Origin: Frigoribacterium sp. CFBP 13712
GTDB taxonomy: Bacteria; Actinomycetota; Actinomycetes; Actinomycetales; Microbacteriaceae
Assembly: GCF_014842255.1 (NCBI RefSeq)
Contig: NZ_JACYVH010000003.1
Coordinates: forward strand, 329,223 to 393,222
Length of the DNA stretch: 64,000 nucleotides
Direction: 5' to 3'
Part shown: one piece after another, positions 39,941 through 49,234 of the stretch
How positions within the stretch are numbered: position 1 is the stretch's first letter
Layout of the letters: each line of letters opens with the position of its first letter
Translations under genes and position numbers: made by a program
Notes under the pieces: generated by a model
Seen by the model: the letters and a program-made list of their open reading frames with translations, nothing else
Told to the model about the DNA's origin: nothing
Database searches by the model: none

Positions 39941-41458
39941 ATGTCTCGGACCTCTCCGCTCTCTGGCGACGCGACCCGCGCCTCCTCGTCCCGCCGCTGG
40001 TGGACCCTCACCACCGTCGCCCTCGCCCAGCTGATGGTCGTGCTCGACTCGACCGTCGTCAACATCGCGCTGCCCGCCGCCCAGGCCGACCTCGGCTTCT
40101 CGGACGGCGACCGGCAGTGGATCATCACCGCCTACTCGCTCGCCTTCGGCAGCCTGCTGCTGCTCGGCGGCCGCATCTCCGACCTGATCGGCCGCAAGCG
40201 CACCTTCATCGTCGGCCTGATCGGCTTCGCGCTCGCCTCGGCCCTCGGCGGCGCCGCCGACAGCTTCGGGCTGCTCGTCTTCGCGCGAGCGCTGCAGGGC
40301 GCGTTCGGCGCACTGCTCGCCCCCACCGCGCTCGCCGTGCTGACCACGACCTTCACCGTGCCGAAGGAGCGCGCCCGCGCGTTCGGCGTCTTCGGCGCGA
40401 TCGCCGGCGCCGGCGGGGCGATCGGCCTGCTGCTCGGCGGGTTCCTGACCGAGTACGCCTCCTGGCGCTGGAACCTCTACATCAACGTCGTCATCGCCGT
40501 CGTGGCCATCGCCGGCGCCGCGGTCTTCGTCTCGCACATCACCCGCACGGGCCCGCGCCCGAAGCTCGACGTGCCCGGCACCGTGCTCGTCTCGGCCGCG
40601 CTGTTCTCGCTCGTCTACGGCTTCTCGAACGCCGAGAACGAGGGCTGGGGCTCACCTCTGACCTGGGGGTTCCTCGTCGCGGCCGTCGTGCTGCTGACCG
40701 CCTTCGTGCTCTGGCAGCGCCGTGCCGAGCACCCGCTGCTGCCGATGTCGATCGTGCTCGACCGCAACCGGGGCGCCGCGTACAGCTCGGTCACCATCGC
40801 GGGTGCCGGCATGTTCGGCATCTTCCTGTTCGTCACCTACTACCTGCAGACCTCGCTCGGCTACACGCCGACGCAGACGGGTCTCGCGTTCCTGCCGATG
40901 ATCGGCATGCTCGTGCTCGCCGCGCAGCTGTCGACCAACATCTTCGTGCCGCGCTTCGGTCCGAAGATCATGGTGCCGTTCGGCATGACCCTCGGCGTGA
41001 TCGGCATGCTGCTGCTCACGAGGCTCGATCTCGACAGCGGCTACGCCGGCGACGTGCTGCCCGCTCTGATGGTGCTCGGCTTCGGCATGGGGTCGATCAT
41101 GCCGGCGTCGATCCAGACCGCGACCCTCGGAGTCGACCGCGAGCACGCCGGAGTCGCTTCGGCCATGGTCAACACCAGCCAGCAGGTCGGCGGATCGATC
41201 GGCACCGCGCTGCTGAACACGCTGGCGGCCACGGCCACGGCGAACTACCTGATCGACAGCACGTCGACGACGGGTGCGGTCGCCGCCGAAGCCGCGGTCG
41301 CGGGCTACGCGACCGCGTACTGGTGGGGAGCCGGGTTCTTCGCCGTCGGCGCCGTCATCGCCGCGCTGCTGTTCCGCCGACGTGCGCCCCAGGCGCCGGA
41401 CGAGGAGACGCGGGCCGGGATCTCGACGGAGACCGGGCCGGTCGCCGTCCCCGCCTGA
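39941..41458 (+). CDS. MFS multidrug efflux transporter, DHA2 family
   Basis: A 505-residue drug:H+ antiporter with about 14 predicted membrane segments. Motif D1 'LAQLMVVLDSTVVNIALPA' in TM1, motif A 'LLGGRISDLIGRKRTF' in the first cytoplasmic loop, and motif C-like 'GAIAGAGGAIGLLLGGFL' in TM5 are all present. It should expel amphipathic toxic compounds. It is controlled by the divergent TetR gene. The N-terminal cytoplasmic tail contains the dispersed motif, read 'DATRASSSRRWW' (39973-39988), directly after the leaderless start. A GC-rich hairpin follows the stop. Confidence 0.9.
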   Translation: MSRTSPLSGDATRASSSRRWWTLTTVALAQLMVVLDSTVVNIALPAAQADLGFSDGDRQWIITAYSLAFGSLLLLGGRISDLIGRKRTFIVGLIGFALASALGGAADSFGLLVFARALQGAFGALLAPTALAVLTTTFTVPKERARAFGVFGAIAGAGGAIGLLLGGFLTEYASWRWNLYINVVIAVVAIAGAAVFVSHITRTGPRPKLDVPGTVLVSAALFSLVYGFSNAENEGWGSPLTWGFLVAAVVLLTAFVLWQRRAEHPLLPMSIVLDRNRGAAYSSVTIAGAGMFGIFLFVTYYLQTSLGYTPTQTGLAFLPMIGMLVLAAQLSTNIFVPRFGPKIMVPFGMTLGVIGMLLLTRLDLDSGYAGDVLPALMVLGFGMGSIMPASIQTATLGVDREHAGVASAMVNTSQQVGGSIGTALLNTLAATATANYLIDSTSTTGAVAAEAAVAGYATAYWWGAGFFAVGAVIAALLFRRRAPQAPDEETRAGISTETGPVAVPA

Positions 41459-41492
41459 TCGTCCCGGTCTCGCGGCCGCGCACGACCCCTCG

Positions 41493-41518
41493 GGGCGGGC
41501 TCTCCACAGGGCCCGCCC
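41493..41518 (+). terminator. GC-rich hairpin after the MFS gene
   Basis: Arms GGGCGGGC / GCCCGCCC (8 bp) with a 10-base loop, 35 bp after the MFS stop. There is no T-tract, so it is only a candidate terminator. Confidence 0.45.
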
Positions 41519-41560
41519 TCGACGCTCTCGGCGTCGGTGGCTGCTGACATCATGGTCGGC

Positions 41561-44500
41561 ATGGACCACACGGACGGCATGGGCGACGACGGGGCCGAGG
41601 CCGACTTCTCCCCTCTCACGCCGCTGATCGACGCCGTCGACATCATCCGACTCGTCGGGCCGATGGCTTTCAACCGGGCGAAGGAGTACGCGGCGACGGG
41701 TGCCGTCACCGAGACGTCGTGGCACCCCGCCGACGAACGCATCACCGGCACCGTGCAGGGCACCGAGGCCACCCCGTACCTCAGCGAGATCGTCGTGCGA
41801 GCCGGCCGGGGCGACTACAGCCGACCGCTGCGCAGCACCTGCAGCTGCCCCATCGGCGGCGACTGCAAGCACATCGCGGCCGTGCTGCTGCAGAGCAACA
41901 CCGCGGCCCTGCTGCAGCGACGCGGGGCGTCGAGCGGCGGGCTGCAGTCGGGTGCGCTGCCGTCGGGTGCGCTGCAGCCCGGCGGCCTGGCGGGGTCCGC
42001 CCTGGGCGAGATCACCTCGGCGTCGAGCGCAGGGTCGCCGACGGGTGCGGTCGACCCGGGCGACTGGCGATCGGTCGTGGGCTCCCTCGGTCGGTCGACC
42101 CGCGCCTCCTCGGCTCGGACGACCGGCATGGGGCTGCTGTTCGAGGTGCGCGACCGGGCTCCCGCCCCACGGCCGGGCGGCCGACGCCCGCCGGGCGGCA
42201 CGGGTCGATCGATGCCGCCCCGCCTCGGCGTGCGACCGGTCACGCTCAGTGCGACGGGCAACTGGGTCAGAGGCTCCCTGACCTGGACGTCGCTGCCGTA
42301 CCAGCTCAACCGTCTCGCCGTCGACCCCGATCAGCACGCCTGGTTCGGTCAGTTCGCGGCCCTGCACCGATCGGTCGTCGCGACCTACGTGCCCGGCGCC
42401 GCCGACTGGCTGCACCTCGACGACTTCGCCAGCCCGCTGCTCTGGCCGCTGCTCGCCGAGGCCTCGCGGCTGGGGGTGGCCTTCGTCACCGGCAAGCGCG
42501 CGACCGATGTGACGATCGGCGAGCAGGCGCAGGTGACCGTCGACGCGACCCGCGCCGCCGACGGGTCCGTGCTGCTAACGGCTGGCGTCTCGATCGACGG
42601 CTCGACCGGTCGCGCGCCGATCGCAGGGGTCGTCGGCGACCACGGGGTGTGGACGGCCGAGACGTCGCGGGCGCTGTCGGTGGTGCTGGCTCCGACGGCC
42701 GTGCCGCTCGGCGCCGACGAGCGTCGGCTGCTGACCCTCACCCCCGAGATCCTCGTGCCGGCCGCCGAGACCGCCGAGTTTCTCGCCGACTTCTACCCCG
42801 CCCTCCGCCGCAGCGTCGACGTGGTCAGCTCCGACTCGTCCGTCGAGCTGCCCGAGATCGTGCCGCCGAGCCTCCTGCTCACGGTCGGCTTCGAGAGGTC
42901 GCACACGCTGCGGCTCTCGTGGGGCTGGTCGATCGACGGCCGACGGCTGCCCCTCGACGCCCACGGTCCGGTGCCGGACCTCGACGAGCTCGCCGCGCCT
43001 CCTCGAGACACGGTTCTCACCGGGGTCGCGGCCGCCGAGTTCGCCGCCGAGGTGCTGCCGGCGCTCGAAGCCCGAGCCGACGTCGTCGTCGACCTCGTCG
43101 GCACGCGACCCGACTACCGCGAGCTCACCGACGAGCCGCATCTGACCGTGACGACGATCGAGACCGACAAGCGCGACTGGTTCGACCTCGGGGTGCTGGT
43201 CACCGTCGAGGGGCGCACGCTGCCCCTCGTGCCGCTCCTCACGGCGCTCGCCAAGCGGCAGCGCAAGATGCTGCTCGTCGACGGCTCGTACCTCTCGCTC
43301 GGCTCGCCCGTCTTCGACGAGCTGAAGCGTCTGCTCGACGAGGCGGCCTCGCTCGACGAGTGGGAGACCGGGCCGCGCATCAACCGGTACCAGGCGGGTC
43401 TCTGGGCCGAGATCGACGACCTCGCCGACGAGACGGTGCAGGCCGACCGGTGGCGCTCGGCCGTGGGCGGGCTCCTGGCGCTCGCCCAGCGGGGCGATGG
43501 CGATGGCGGTAACGACGGCGACGGGTCGAGGCTCGTCACGACTCCCCCGGCGGTGCCCGCGTCGATCGACGCGACCCTGCGGCCGTACCAGCGCGAGGGG
43601 TTCGAGTGGCTGGCGTTCCTCTACGAGCACGGGCTCGGTGGGGTGCTGGCCGACGACATGGGGCTCGGCAAGACCCTGCAGACCCTCACCCTGATGGCGC
43701 ACGTGCGCGAGACGGAGGACCTTGCCGAGCGGCGGCCGTTCCTCGTCGTGGCGCCGACCTCGGTCGTGGCGAACTGGGTGCTCGAAGCGGCCCGGTTCGC
43801 CCCCGGTCTCGTCGTGCACGGGGTGACCGAGACGGAGCGGAAGAGCCGGGGCGCGCTCGCGACCGCCCTCGACGGAGGCGCGGGGCCGGTGCCCGACGTC
43901 GTCGTCACCTCGTACGCGCTGTTCCGACTCGACGCCGCGGCCTACCAGGGGCACACCTGGGCGGCGCTCGTGCTCGACGAGGCGCAGTTCGTCAAGAACC
44001 GGGCGTCGCAGGCGCACCGTGTCGCCGTCGAGCTCGACACCCGGGTCGCGATCGCCATCACGGGCACTCCGCTCGAGAACAGCCTGATGGATCTCTGGTC
44101 GCTGTTCCGCATCGTCGCCCCGGGTCTGCTCTCGACGGCGAGCGCGTTCACCGAGAACTACGTCAAGCCGATCGAGGCCGGCGGGCGACCCGAGCACCTC
44201 GACCGGCTGCGTCGGCGGATCCGCCCGCTCCTCCTCCGCCGCACGAAAGAGCTGGTGGCGGCCGACCTGCCGGCCAAGCAGGAGCAGGTGCTCCGCGTCG
44301 ATCTGGCGCCCGCGCATCGCGAGCTCTACGACACGTTCCTGCAGCGCGAGCGCCTGAAGCTGCTCGACCTCATCGACGACCTCGACCGCAACCGCTTCAT
44401 CGTGTTCCGATCGCTGACGCTGCTGCGCATGCTCTCACTCGACGCGGCGCTGCTCGACGAGGCCTACGCCGACATCCCGTCGGCGAAGCTCGACCAGCTG

Positions 44501-44986
44501 ATCGACGAGCTCGACGACGTCGTGGCGGGCGGGCACCGCGCGCTCGTGTTCAGTCAGTTCACGTCGTTCCTCGGGCGGGTCGCCGCGCGGCTCGACGAGC
44601 GGGGCATCGCCCACGAGTACCTCGACGGGTCGACACGTCGACGGGCCGAGGTGATCCGGCGCTTCAAGACCGGCGACGCCCCCGCATTCCTGATCAGCCT
44701 CAAGGCCGGTGGGTTCGGGCTGACCCTGACCGAGGCCGACTACGTCTTCATGCTCGACCCGTGGTGGAATCCCGCGGCCGAATCGCAGGCAGTCGACCGG
44801 ACGCACCGCATCGGCCAGACGAAGAACGTCATGGTCTACCGGATGATCGCGAACGGCACCATCGAAGAGAAGGTGCTGGCGCTGCAGAAGAAGAAGGCCC
44901 AGTTGTTCGACGCCGTCATGGACGACGACGCGGTCTTCAGCTCGGCGCTCACCGCCGACGACATCCGCGGTCTGCTCGACGTCTGA
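41561..44986 (+). CDS. SNF2-family DEAD/DEAH helicase with SWIM zinc finger
   Basis: A 1141-residue SWI2/SNF2 ATPase. An N-terminal SWIM finger ('CSCPIGGDCKHIAAVLLQ', near residue 90) is followed by a long variable region holding short repeats (LQSG/LPSG) and a motif copy read 'STRASSART'. The ATPase starts near residue 670: 'LRPYQREGFEWLAFL', Walker A 'DDMGLGKTLQ', box II 'LDEAQF' (DEAQ), and C-terminal motifs 'LVFSQFTSFL', 'SLKAGGFGLTLT' and 'AESQAVDRTHRIGQTKNV'. It should move along duplex DNA and remodel bound proteins. In-frame starts exist at 41537 (GTG), 41552 and 41561 (ATG); none has a good ribosome-binding site. Confidence 0.88.
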   Translation: MDHTDGMGDDGAEADFSPLTPLIDAVDIIRLVGPMAFNRAKEYAATGAVTETSWHPADERITGTVQGTEATPYLSEIVVRAGRGDYSRPLRSTCSCPIGGDCKHIAAVLLQSNTAALLQRRGASSGGLQSGALPSGALQPGGLAGSALGEITSASSAGSPTGAVDPGDWRSVVGSLGRSTRASSARTTGMGLLFEVRDRAPAPRPGGRRPPGGTGRSMPPRLGVRPVTLSATGNWVRGSLTWTSLPYQLNRLAVDPDQHAWFGQFAALHRSVVATYVPGAADWLHLDDFASPLLWPLLAEASRLGVAFVTGKRATDVTIGEQAQVTVDATRAADGSVLLTAGVSIDGSTGRAPIAGVVGDHGVWTAETSRALSVVLAPTAVPLGADERRLLTLTPEILVPAAETAEFLADFYPALRRSVDVVSSDSSVELPEIVPPSLLLTVGFERSHTLRLSWGWSIDGRRLPLDAHGPVPDLDELAAPPRDTVLTGVAAAEFAAEVLPALEARADVVVDLVGTRPDYRELTDEPHLTVTTIETDKRDWFDLGVLVTVEGRTLPLVPLLTALAKRQRKMLLVDGSYLSLGSPVFDELKRLLDEAASLDEWETGPRINRYQAGLWAEIDDLADETVQADRWRSAVGGLLALAQRGDGDGGNDGDGSRLVTTPPAVPASIDATLRPYQREGFEWLAFLYEHGLGGVLADDMGLGKTLQTLTLMAHVRETEDLAERRPFLVVAPTSVVANWVLEAARFAPGLVVHGVTETERKSRGALATALDGGAGPVPDVVVTSYALFRLDAAAYQGHTWAALVLDEAQFVKNRASQAHRVAVELDTRVAIAITGTPLENSLMDLWSLFRIVAPGLLSTASAFTENYVKPIEAGGRPEHLDRLRRRIRPLLLRRTKELVAADLPAKQEQVLRVDLAPAHRELYDTFLQRERLKLLDLIDDLDRNRFIVFRSLTLLRMLSLDAALLDEAYADIPSAKLDQLIDELDDVVAGGHRALVFSQFTSFLGRVAARLDERGIAHEYLDGSTRRRAEVIRRFKTGDAPAFLISLKAGGFGLTLTEADYVFMLDPWWNPAAESQAVDRTHRIGQTKNVMVYRMIANGTIEEKVLALQKKKAQLFDAVMDDDAVFSSALTADDIRGLLDV

Positions 44987-45033
44987 GCCGGCGCCGGCTC
45001 TGAAGACCGGCACCGGCCCTGAGCCCGGGGGCG

Positions 45034-45336
45034 TTACGCGTCGAGCGGGATCGTCGTCGAGAACGAGCGCGTCGTCGGCGGCTCGACGAGCACCTCGGGC
45101 AGGCGGTTGGCACCCTCGGGCGTCGCGCGCCACGCGACGTACGCCTCGTGATCGGCGGCCGTCGCCCAGGTCTCGACGACGATGGCGCGCGTCGGGTCGT
45201 CGTCGTCCACGACGACCACGAGGTCCTGGCAGCCCGGCCAGGCACGGGTGGCGACGAGCGTCTCCCGGACGATGTCGCGGGCGAGGTCGAGCTTGTCGGC
45301 GTCGAAGTGCACTTCGAGATGGACGGTCGTGGTCAT
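45034..45336 (-). CDS. Antibiotic biosynthesis monooxygenase (ABM) domain protein
   Basis: A 100-residue single ABM domain of the ferredoxin-like fold. Typical features: 'VHLEVHFDADKLDLARDIVRETLVATRAWPGC' in the first half, 'VVVETWATAADHEAYVAW' and a C-terminal strand 'FSTTIPL'. Such proteins act as dimers in quinol oxidation, heme degradation or cofactor-free oxygenation; the last activity is often assigned without proof. AGGAGGA six bases before the ATG sets the start. It is convergent with the SNF2 gene and divergent from an APC permease, whose promoter region carries two copies of the dispersed motif. Confidence 0.75.
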   Translation of the reverse strand: MTTTVHLEVHFDADKLDLARDIVRETLVATRAWPGCQDLVVVVDDDDPTRAIVVETWATAADHEAYVAWRATPEGANRLPEVLVEPPTTRSFSTTIPLDA

Positions 45337-45546
45337 GCGGTTCCTCCTGCGGTCGGAGGGTCGACGCTACGCGCGTCTCCCCCGTCTGCCCGCACCGCGC
45401 CTCCTCGGCAGCACCACGCCTCCGTGCTCGCCCCTCCCCGGTCTCCTCGCACCGCGCCTCCTCGGCTCCGGGGGTCGACAAGCGGTGCGGAGCGGGGGCA
45501 GGATGTCGTGGACATCCGTGCTCCACCGACGCACCCGGAGGTCGCC

Positions 45547-46989
45547 ATGACCACGTCGAGCAACACGAAGCCGCCGACCACCGACACCGGTGAGACGCCC
45601 ACCGAGCTGAAACGGGCGATCGGCCCCAAGCTGCTGCTGCTGTTCATCGTGGGCGACATCCTCGGCACGGGCGTGTACGCGCTCACCGGGCAGGTCGCCG
45701 CCGAGGTGGGAGGCGCGGCCTGGCTGCCGTTCCTGATCGCGTTCGCCGTCGCCCTGGTGACCGCGTTCTCGTACCTCGAGCTCGTGACGAAGTACCCGCA
45801 GACGGCCGGGGCCGCCCTCTACGTGCACAAGGCGTTCGGCATCCACTTCGTCACGTTCATCGTGTGCTTCGTCGTGATGTGCTCGGGCATCACGAGCGCC
45901 TCGACCGCCGCGCGCGCTTTCGCGGCCAACCTCGCGGCGGGCATCGGCGTCGAGCTGTCGAACGGCGTCGTCATGGCGATCGCGATGGGGTTCATGCTGC
46001 TGGTGATGGCGATCAACTTCCGGGGCGTGAGCGAGAGCGTCAAGGCGAACGTCGTGCTCACGCTCGTCGAGCTGTCCGGTCTGCTGATGGTGATCATGAT
46101 CGGCTTCTGGTTCATCGCAGGCGGCAACGCCGACTGGGGGCGGGTCGTGCTGTTCGAGACGCCGGGCGACAAGTCGCTGCTGCTGAGCATCAGCACGGCG
46201 ACGTCGCTCGCGTTCTTCGCCATGGTCGGCTTCGAGGACAGCGTCAACATGGCCGAGGAGACCAAGGACCCGAGCCGGATCTTCCCGAAGGTCATGCTCA
46301 CCGGGCTCGGCGTCGCCGCCGTCATCTACGTGCTGGTCGCCATCTGCGCCGTCGCGGTCGTGCCGATCGGCGAGCTGGCCGACAACGAGACGCCGCTCGT
46401 GACCGTCGTCAACACGGCAGCCCCCGACTTCCCCATCGGTCAGCTGCTGCCCTTCATCTCGATGTTCGCCGTCGCCAACAGCGCCCTGATCAACATGATG
46501 ATGGCCAGCCGCCTGCTCTACGGCATGAGCCGCCAGGGCGTGCTGCCCGGGTTCCTGTCGAAGGTGCACGCGAAGCGCCAGACCCCCTGGGCCGCGATCG
46601 TCTTCACCACGGCGCTCGCGCTCGGGCTGATCGGCTACGTGTCGCTGTCGCCCGAGTCGCCCATCGTGGCGGTGCTCGGCGGCACGACGTCGCTGCTGCT
46701 GCTCGCCGTGTTCGCCGTCGTCAACGTGACGGTGCTCGTGCTGCGCCGCGACCGCGTCACGCAGAAGCACTTCCGGGCGGGTACCGTGCTGCCGGTGATC
46801 GGCGTCGTCGCGTGCCTGTGGCTCGTGCTGCCGATGTCGTCGGGGCGCGGGGCCGAGCAGTACGAGATCGCCGGAGGGCTGCTCGCGATCGGGATCGTGC
46901 TGTGGGCGGTGACTTTCGTGTCGCGCCGCGGCAAGCCGGTGCCGAGCGAGGCGATCGCCGAGGCCGATCGCGCCGAGCCGCCCGCGTAG
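45547..46989 (+). CDS. APC superfamily amino acid permease
   Basis: A 480-residue transporter with about 12 membrane helices. The APC signature in TM1 'LLLFIVGDILGTGVYALTG' includes the unwound GTG bend, and TM6 reads 'SISTATSLAFFAMVGFEDSVNMAEETKDPSR', also characteristic. 'SRLLYGMSRQGVLPGFLSKVH' follows in the TM8-9 loop. It probably imports an amino acid or amine coupled to protons; substrate choice cannot be told. GGAGG five bases upstream sets the ATG at 45547. It is convergent with the GH13 gene across a block of nested palindromes. Confidence 0.87.
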   Translation: MTTSSNTKPPTTDTGETPTELKRAIGPKLLLLFIVGDILGTGVYALTGQVAAEVGGAAWLPFLIAFAVALVTAFSYLELVTKYPQTAGAALYVHKAFGIHFVTFIVCFVVMCSGITSASTAARAFAANLAAGIGVELSNGVVMAIAMGFMLLVMAINFRGVSESVKANVVLTLVELSGLLMVIMIGFWFIAGGNADWGRVVLFETPGDKSLLLSISTATSLAFFAMVGFEDSVNMAEETKDPSRIFPKVMLTGLGVAAVIYVLVAICAVAVVPIGELADNETPLVTVVNTAAPDFPIGQLLPFISMFAVANSALINMMMASRLLYGMSRQGVLPGFLSKVHAKRQTPWAAIVFTTALALGLIGYVSLSPESPIVAVLGGTTSLLLLAVFAVVNVTVLVLRRDRVTQKHFRAGTVLPVIGVVACLWLVLPMSSGRGAEQYEIAGGLLAIGIVLWAVTFVSRRGKPVPSEAIAEADRAEPPA

Positions 46990-47007
46990 CCGGCCACGCG
47001 CATCCGT

Positions 47008-47056
47008 GTGACCCGAAGCGAGCCGCGGCAGCCCGCTACGGCACCCTTCGGGTCAC
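47008..47056. repeat. Palindrome family D, copy 1 (GTGACCCGAAG stem)
   Basis: Perfect 11-bp arms (47008-47018 / 47046-47056) enclosing an inner GCCG/CGGC stem. It lies 19 bp after the APC permease stop and could terminate its message. The same arm and loop elements (GTGACCCGA, CCGCTAC, GCACC) recur at 49172-49232. Confidence 0.7.
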
Positions 47057-47118
47057 TTCGGCGGCCGCGGACGAGGCGCGCGGGCGGGCGGGTCGGCTAG
47101 CCACACGCGTACGCGACC

Positions 47119-47186
47119 TTCGGCGGGTTCCCGTCATCGGGGGCGGGTCAGCGCTGACCCGCCGCGAAGGACGGGAACCCGCCGAA
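47119..47186. repeat. Nested double palindrome
   Basis: Outer arms of 17 bp, perfect (47119-47135, TTCGGCGGGTTCCCGTC; complement at 47170-47186). They enclose an inner 22-bp palindrome with no spacer (47142-47163, arms GGCGGGTCAGC / GCTGACCCGCC). It lies 19 bp before the GH13 stop codon in a convergent gap. Confidence 0.85.
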
Positions 47187-47204
47187 CCCGCCGTGAAACC
47201 GCGA

Positions 47205-48950
47205 TCAGACGAGCCGCTTCTCGCCCGCCCGCAGCACGCGCAGCCACCGGAACCCGTAGCCCTCGAGCTCGATGCGGTGGTGGGCGTCGCCGGCCAGAGC
47301 CTCGGGGACGGACCGCTCGGCGAGCAGATCGACGAGGCGAGGCGCGGCGGCACCCGCGGCGTGGCCCGCGGCGGCACCAGCCGCCTCGCCCACTGCGCCC
47401 GCCTCACCCACTGCGCCCGCCTCGCCCGCATCCGGGCCGAGCAGCCCGCTCAGGTCGAGGTCGACCGAGCGGCCGTCCGGTGCGAAGTTGTGCACGGCGA
47501 CGAGCGTCCCTGTGCTGCTGACGACCGCGTGAGCGAGCACGCAGTCGTGCCCCGAGTCGAGGAGGGTCAGTTCGCCCCAGCCGATCTCGGGCGACGCGCG
47601 ATAGTGCCGCACGAGGCTCTGCACGAATCGCAGCATCGAGTCGGGCTCGTGCCGCTGGCGCGACACGTTCACGTGCTCGGGCGCCCAGCCCTCGACGGCC
47701 AGCGGCGCGACGAGGTCGTCGGCCTCGGCGCGCGAGAAGCCCCCGCCCGCCTCGTCGGTCCACTGCATCGGCGTGCGGACGGCCCCGCGACCGCTGACGG
47801 CCGGGTTCTCGCCCATGCCGATCTCCTCGCCGTAGAACAGCACAGGGGCACCGGGCGTCGAGAACATCAGGCTGTAGACCATGCGGATGCGCCGCGGGTC
47901 GCCGTCGAGCATCGGCGGCAGACGACGCACGATGCCGCGACCGTGGATCCGCTGCGACTCGAGCGGCGCGAACGCCTCGAACACCTCGTCGCGCTCGTCG
48001 TCGCTCAGCTGATCGAGGGTCAGCTCGTCGTGGTTGCGCACGAAGTTGCCCCACTGGTTGCCCCGCGCCAGCGTCGGACGGGTCGACAGCGCGGCGGCCA
48101 GCGGACGGGCGTCCTGCCGCGCCAGCGAGAGGTACAGCGCCTGGTTGGCGACGAAGTCGAACTGCATCGTCAGCTCGTCGCCGTCGTCCTCGCCGAAGAA
48201 CGCGACCATCTCGTCGTACGGGAGGTTCACCTCGCCGAGCATCATGCCGCTGCCGCTCCGTCTGGCGACGTACCCGCGGAGCGCCTGCAGGAACCCGTGC
48301 TCCGCCCCGTCGTCGGTGTCGATCAGGTGCGGCACCGCGTCGACGCGGAACCCGTCGATCCCGAGCTGCAGCCAGAATCCGATCACCTTGGCGATCTCGT
48401 CGCGGACCTCCTGACGGTCGGTCGCGAGGTCGGGCTGGTGCGAGTAGAACGAGTGCCGGTAGTACTGGCCGGCTTCGTCGTCGAACGACCAGACGCCGTC
48501 CTCGACGTCGGGGAACATGTTCGCCGGCTGGTCGGCGGGCACCTCGTCGCGCCAGGTGTAGAAGTCGCGGTACCGGCTGTCGCGGTCGCTGCGCGCCGCG
48601 CGGAACCACGGGTGCTGATCGCTCGTGTGGTTGACCACGAGGTCGACGATGACGCGCATCCCGCGGTCCTTCGCCGTCCGCACGACCTCGACGAAGTCGC
48701 CGAGGTGCCCGTAGCGCGGGTCGACGCCGAAGTAGTCGGAGATGTCGTACCCGTTGTCGCGCTGCGGCGACGGGTAGAACGGCGCCAGCCAGAGGCAGGT
48801 GACGCCCAGCTCGGCGAGGTGGTCGAGGCGGTGCGCCAGCCCCTCGAGGTCGCCGACGCCGTCGTCGTTCCAGTCGAGGTACGTCTCGACGTCGAGGTTG
48901 TAGAAGACGGCGGTCTTCCACCACAGGTCGCTCGTGTCGGTGACCCTCAT
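47205..48950 (-). CDS. GH13 alpha-amylase-family enzyme (trehalose synthase-like)
   Basis: A 581-residue GH13 protein. Barrel motifs in order: 'IVDLVVNHTS' (region I), 'GIDGFRVDAVPHL' (nucleophile Asp, region II), 'MMLGEVNLP' (acid/base Glu, region III) and 'FVRNHDELTLD' (region IV). The start 'WWKTAVFYNLDVETYLDWNDDGVGD' and '(F)YPSPQRDNGYDISDY' resemble trehalose synthases of GH13_16, but a true maltose-trehalose isomerase cannot be claimed by eye. A C-terminal repeat region (GEAGAV x2, then Ala/Gly-rich) precedes the last sandwich domain, which ends 'GFRWLRVLRAGEKRLV'. The ATG at 48950 is directly upstream of the conserved start. Confidence 0.82.
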   Translation of the reverse strand: MRVTDTSDLWWKTAVFYNLDVETYLDWNDDGVGDLEGLAHRLDHLAELGVTCLWLAPFYPSPQRDNGYDISDYFGVDPRYGHLGDFVEVVRTAKDRGMRVIVDLVVNHTSDQHPWFRAARSDRDSRYRDFYTWRDEVPADQPANMFPDVEDGVWSFDDEAGQYYRHSFYSHQPDLATDRQEVRDEIAKVIGFWLQLGIDGFRVDAVPHLIDTDDGAEHGFLQALRGYVARRSGSGMMLGEVNLPYDEMVAFFGEDDGDELTMQFDFVANQALYLSLARQDARPLAAALSTRPTLARGNQWGNFVRNHDELTLDQLSDDERDEVFEAFAPLESQRIHGRGIVRRLPPMLDGDPRRIRMVYSLMFSTPGAPVLFYGEEIGMGENPAVSGRGAVRTPMQWTDEAGGGFSRAEADDLVAPLAVEGWAPEHVNVSRQRHEPDSMLRFVQSLVRHYRASPEIGWGELTLLDSGHDCVLAHAVVSSTGTLVAVHNFAPDGRSVDLDLSGLLGPDAGEAGAVGEAGAVGEAAGAAAGHAAGAAAPRLVDLLAERSVPEALAGDAHHRIELEGYGFRWLRVLRAGEKRLV

Positions 48951-49171
48951 CGGGTCGCGGTGTCGCGCGCGGCGCGACGGGGGCAGGCGCAGGAGGCGCG
49001 GGTCGGGCGGGTCATCTCGGCTCCGTCTCGGGTGGGTCGCTTCCGCCGACCGTACCGACGCCGCGCCTCCTCGGTCCTGTCGATCCCCTGAGCGCGCGCA
49101 TCGCGGCCACCGCGCCGCGCGCTGCGCCCCGAGCCCCTCGCGCTGCGCCCCGCGCACCGCGCCCACCGCCC

Positions 49172-49232
49172 GTCGAAGTGACCCGATGGGCGCCGCCACA
49201 GGCCGCTACCGCACCATCCGGGTCACCTCGAC
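49172..49232. repeat. Palindrome family D, copy 2
   Basis: Imperfect 18-19 bp arms (49172-49189 / 49214-49232) with about a 24-base loop, ending two bases before the SDR stop codon. It has the same arm core and loop words as the copy at 47008-47056. Confidence 0.7.
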
Positions 49233-49234
49233 GA

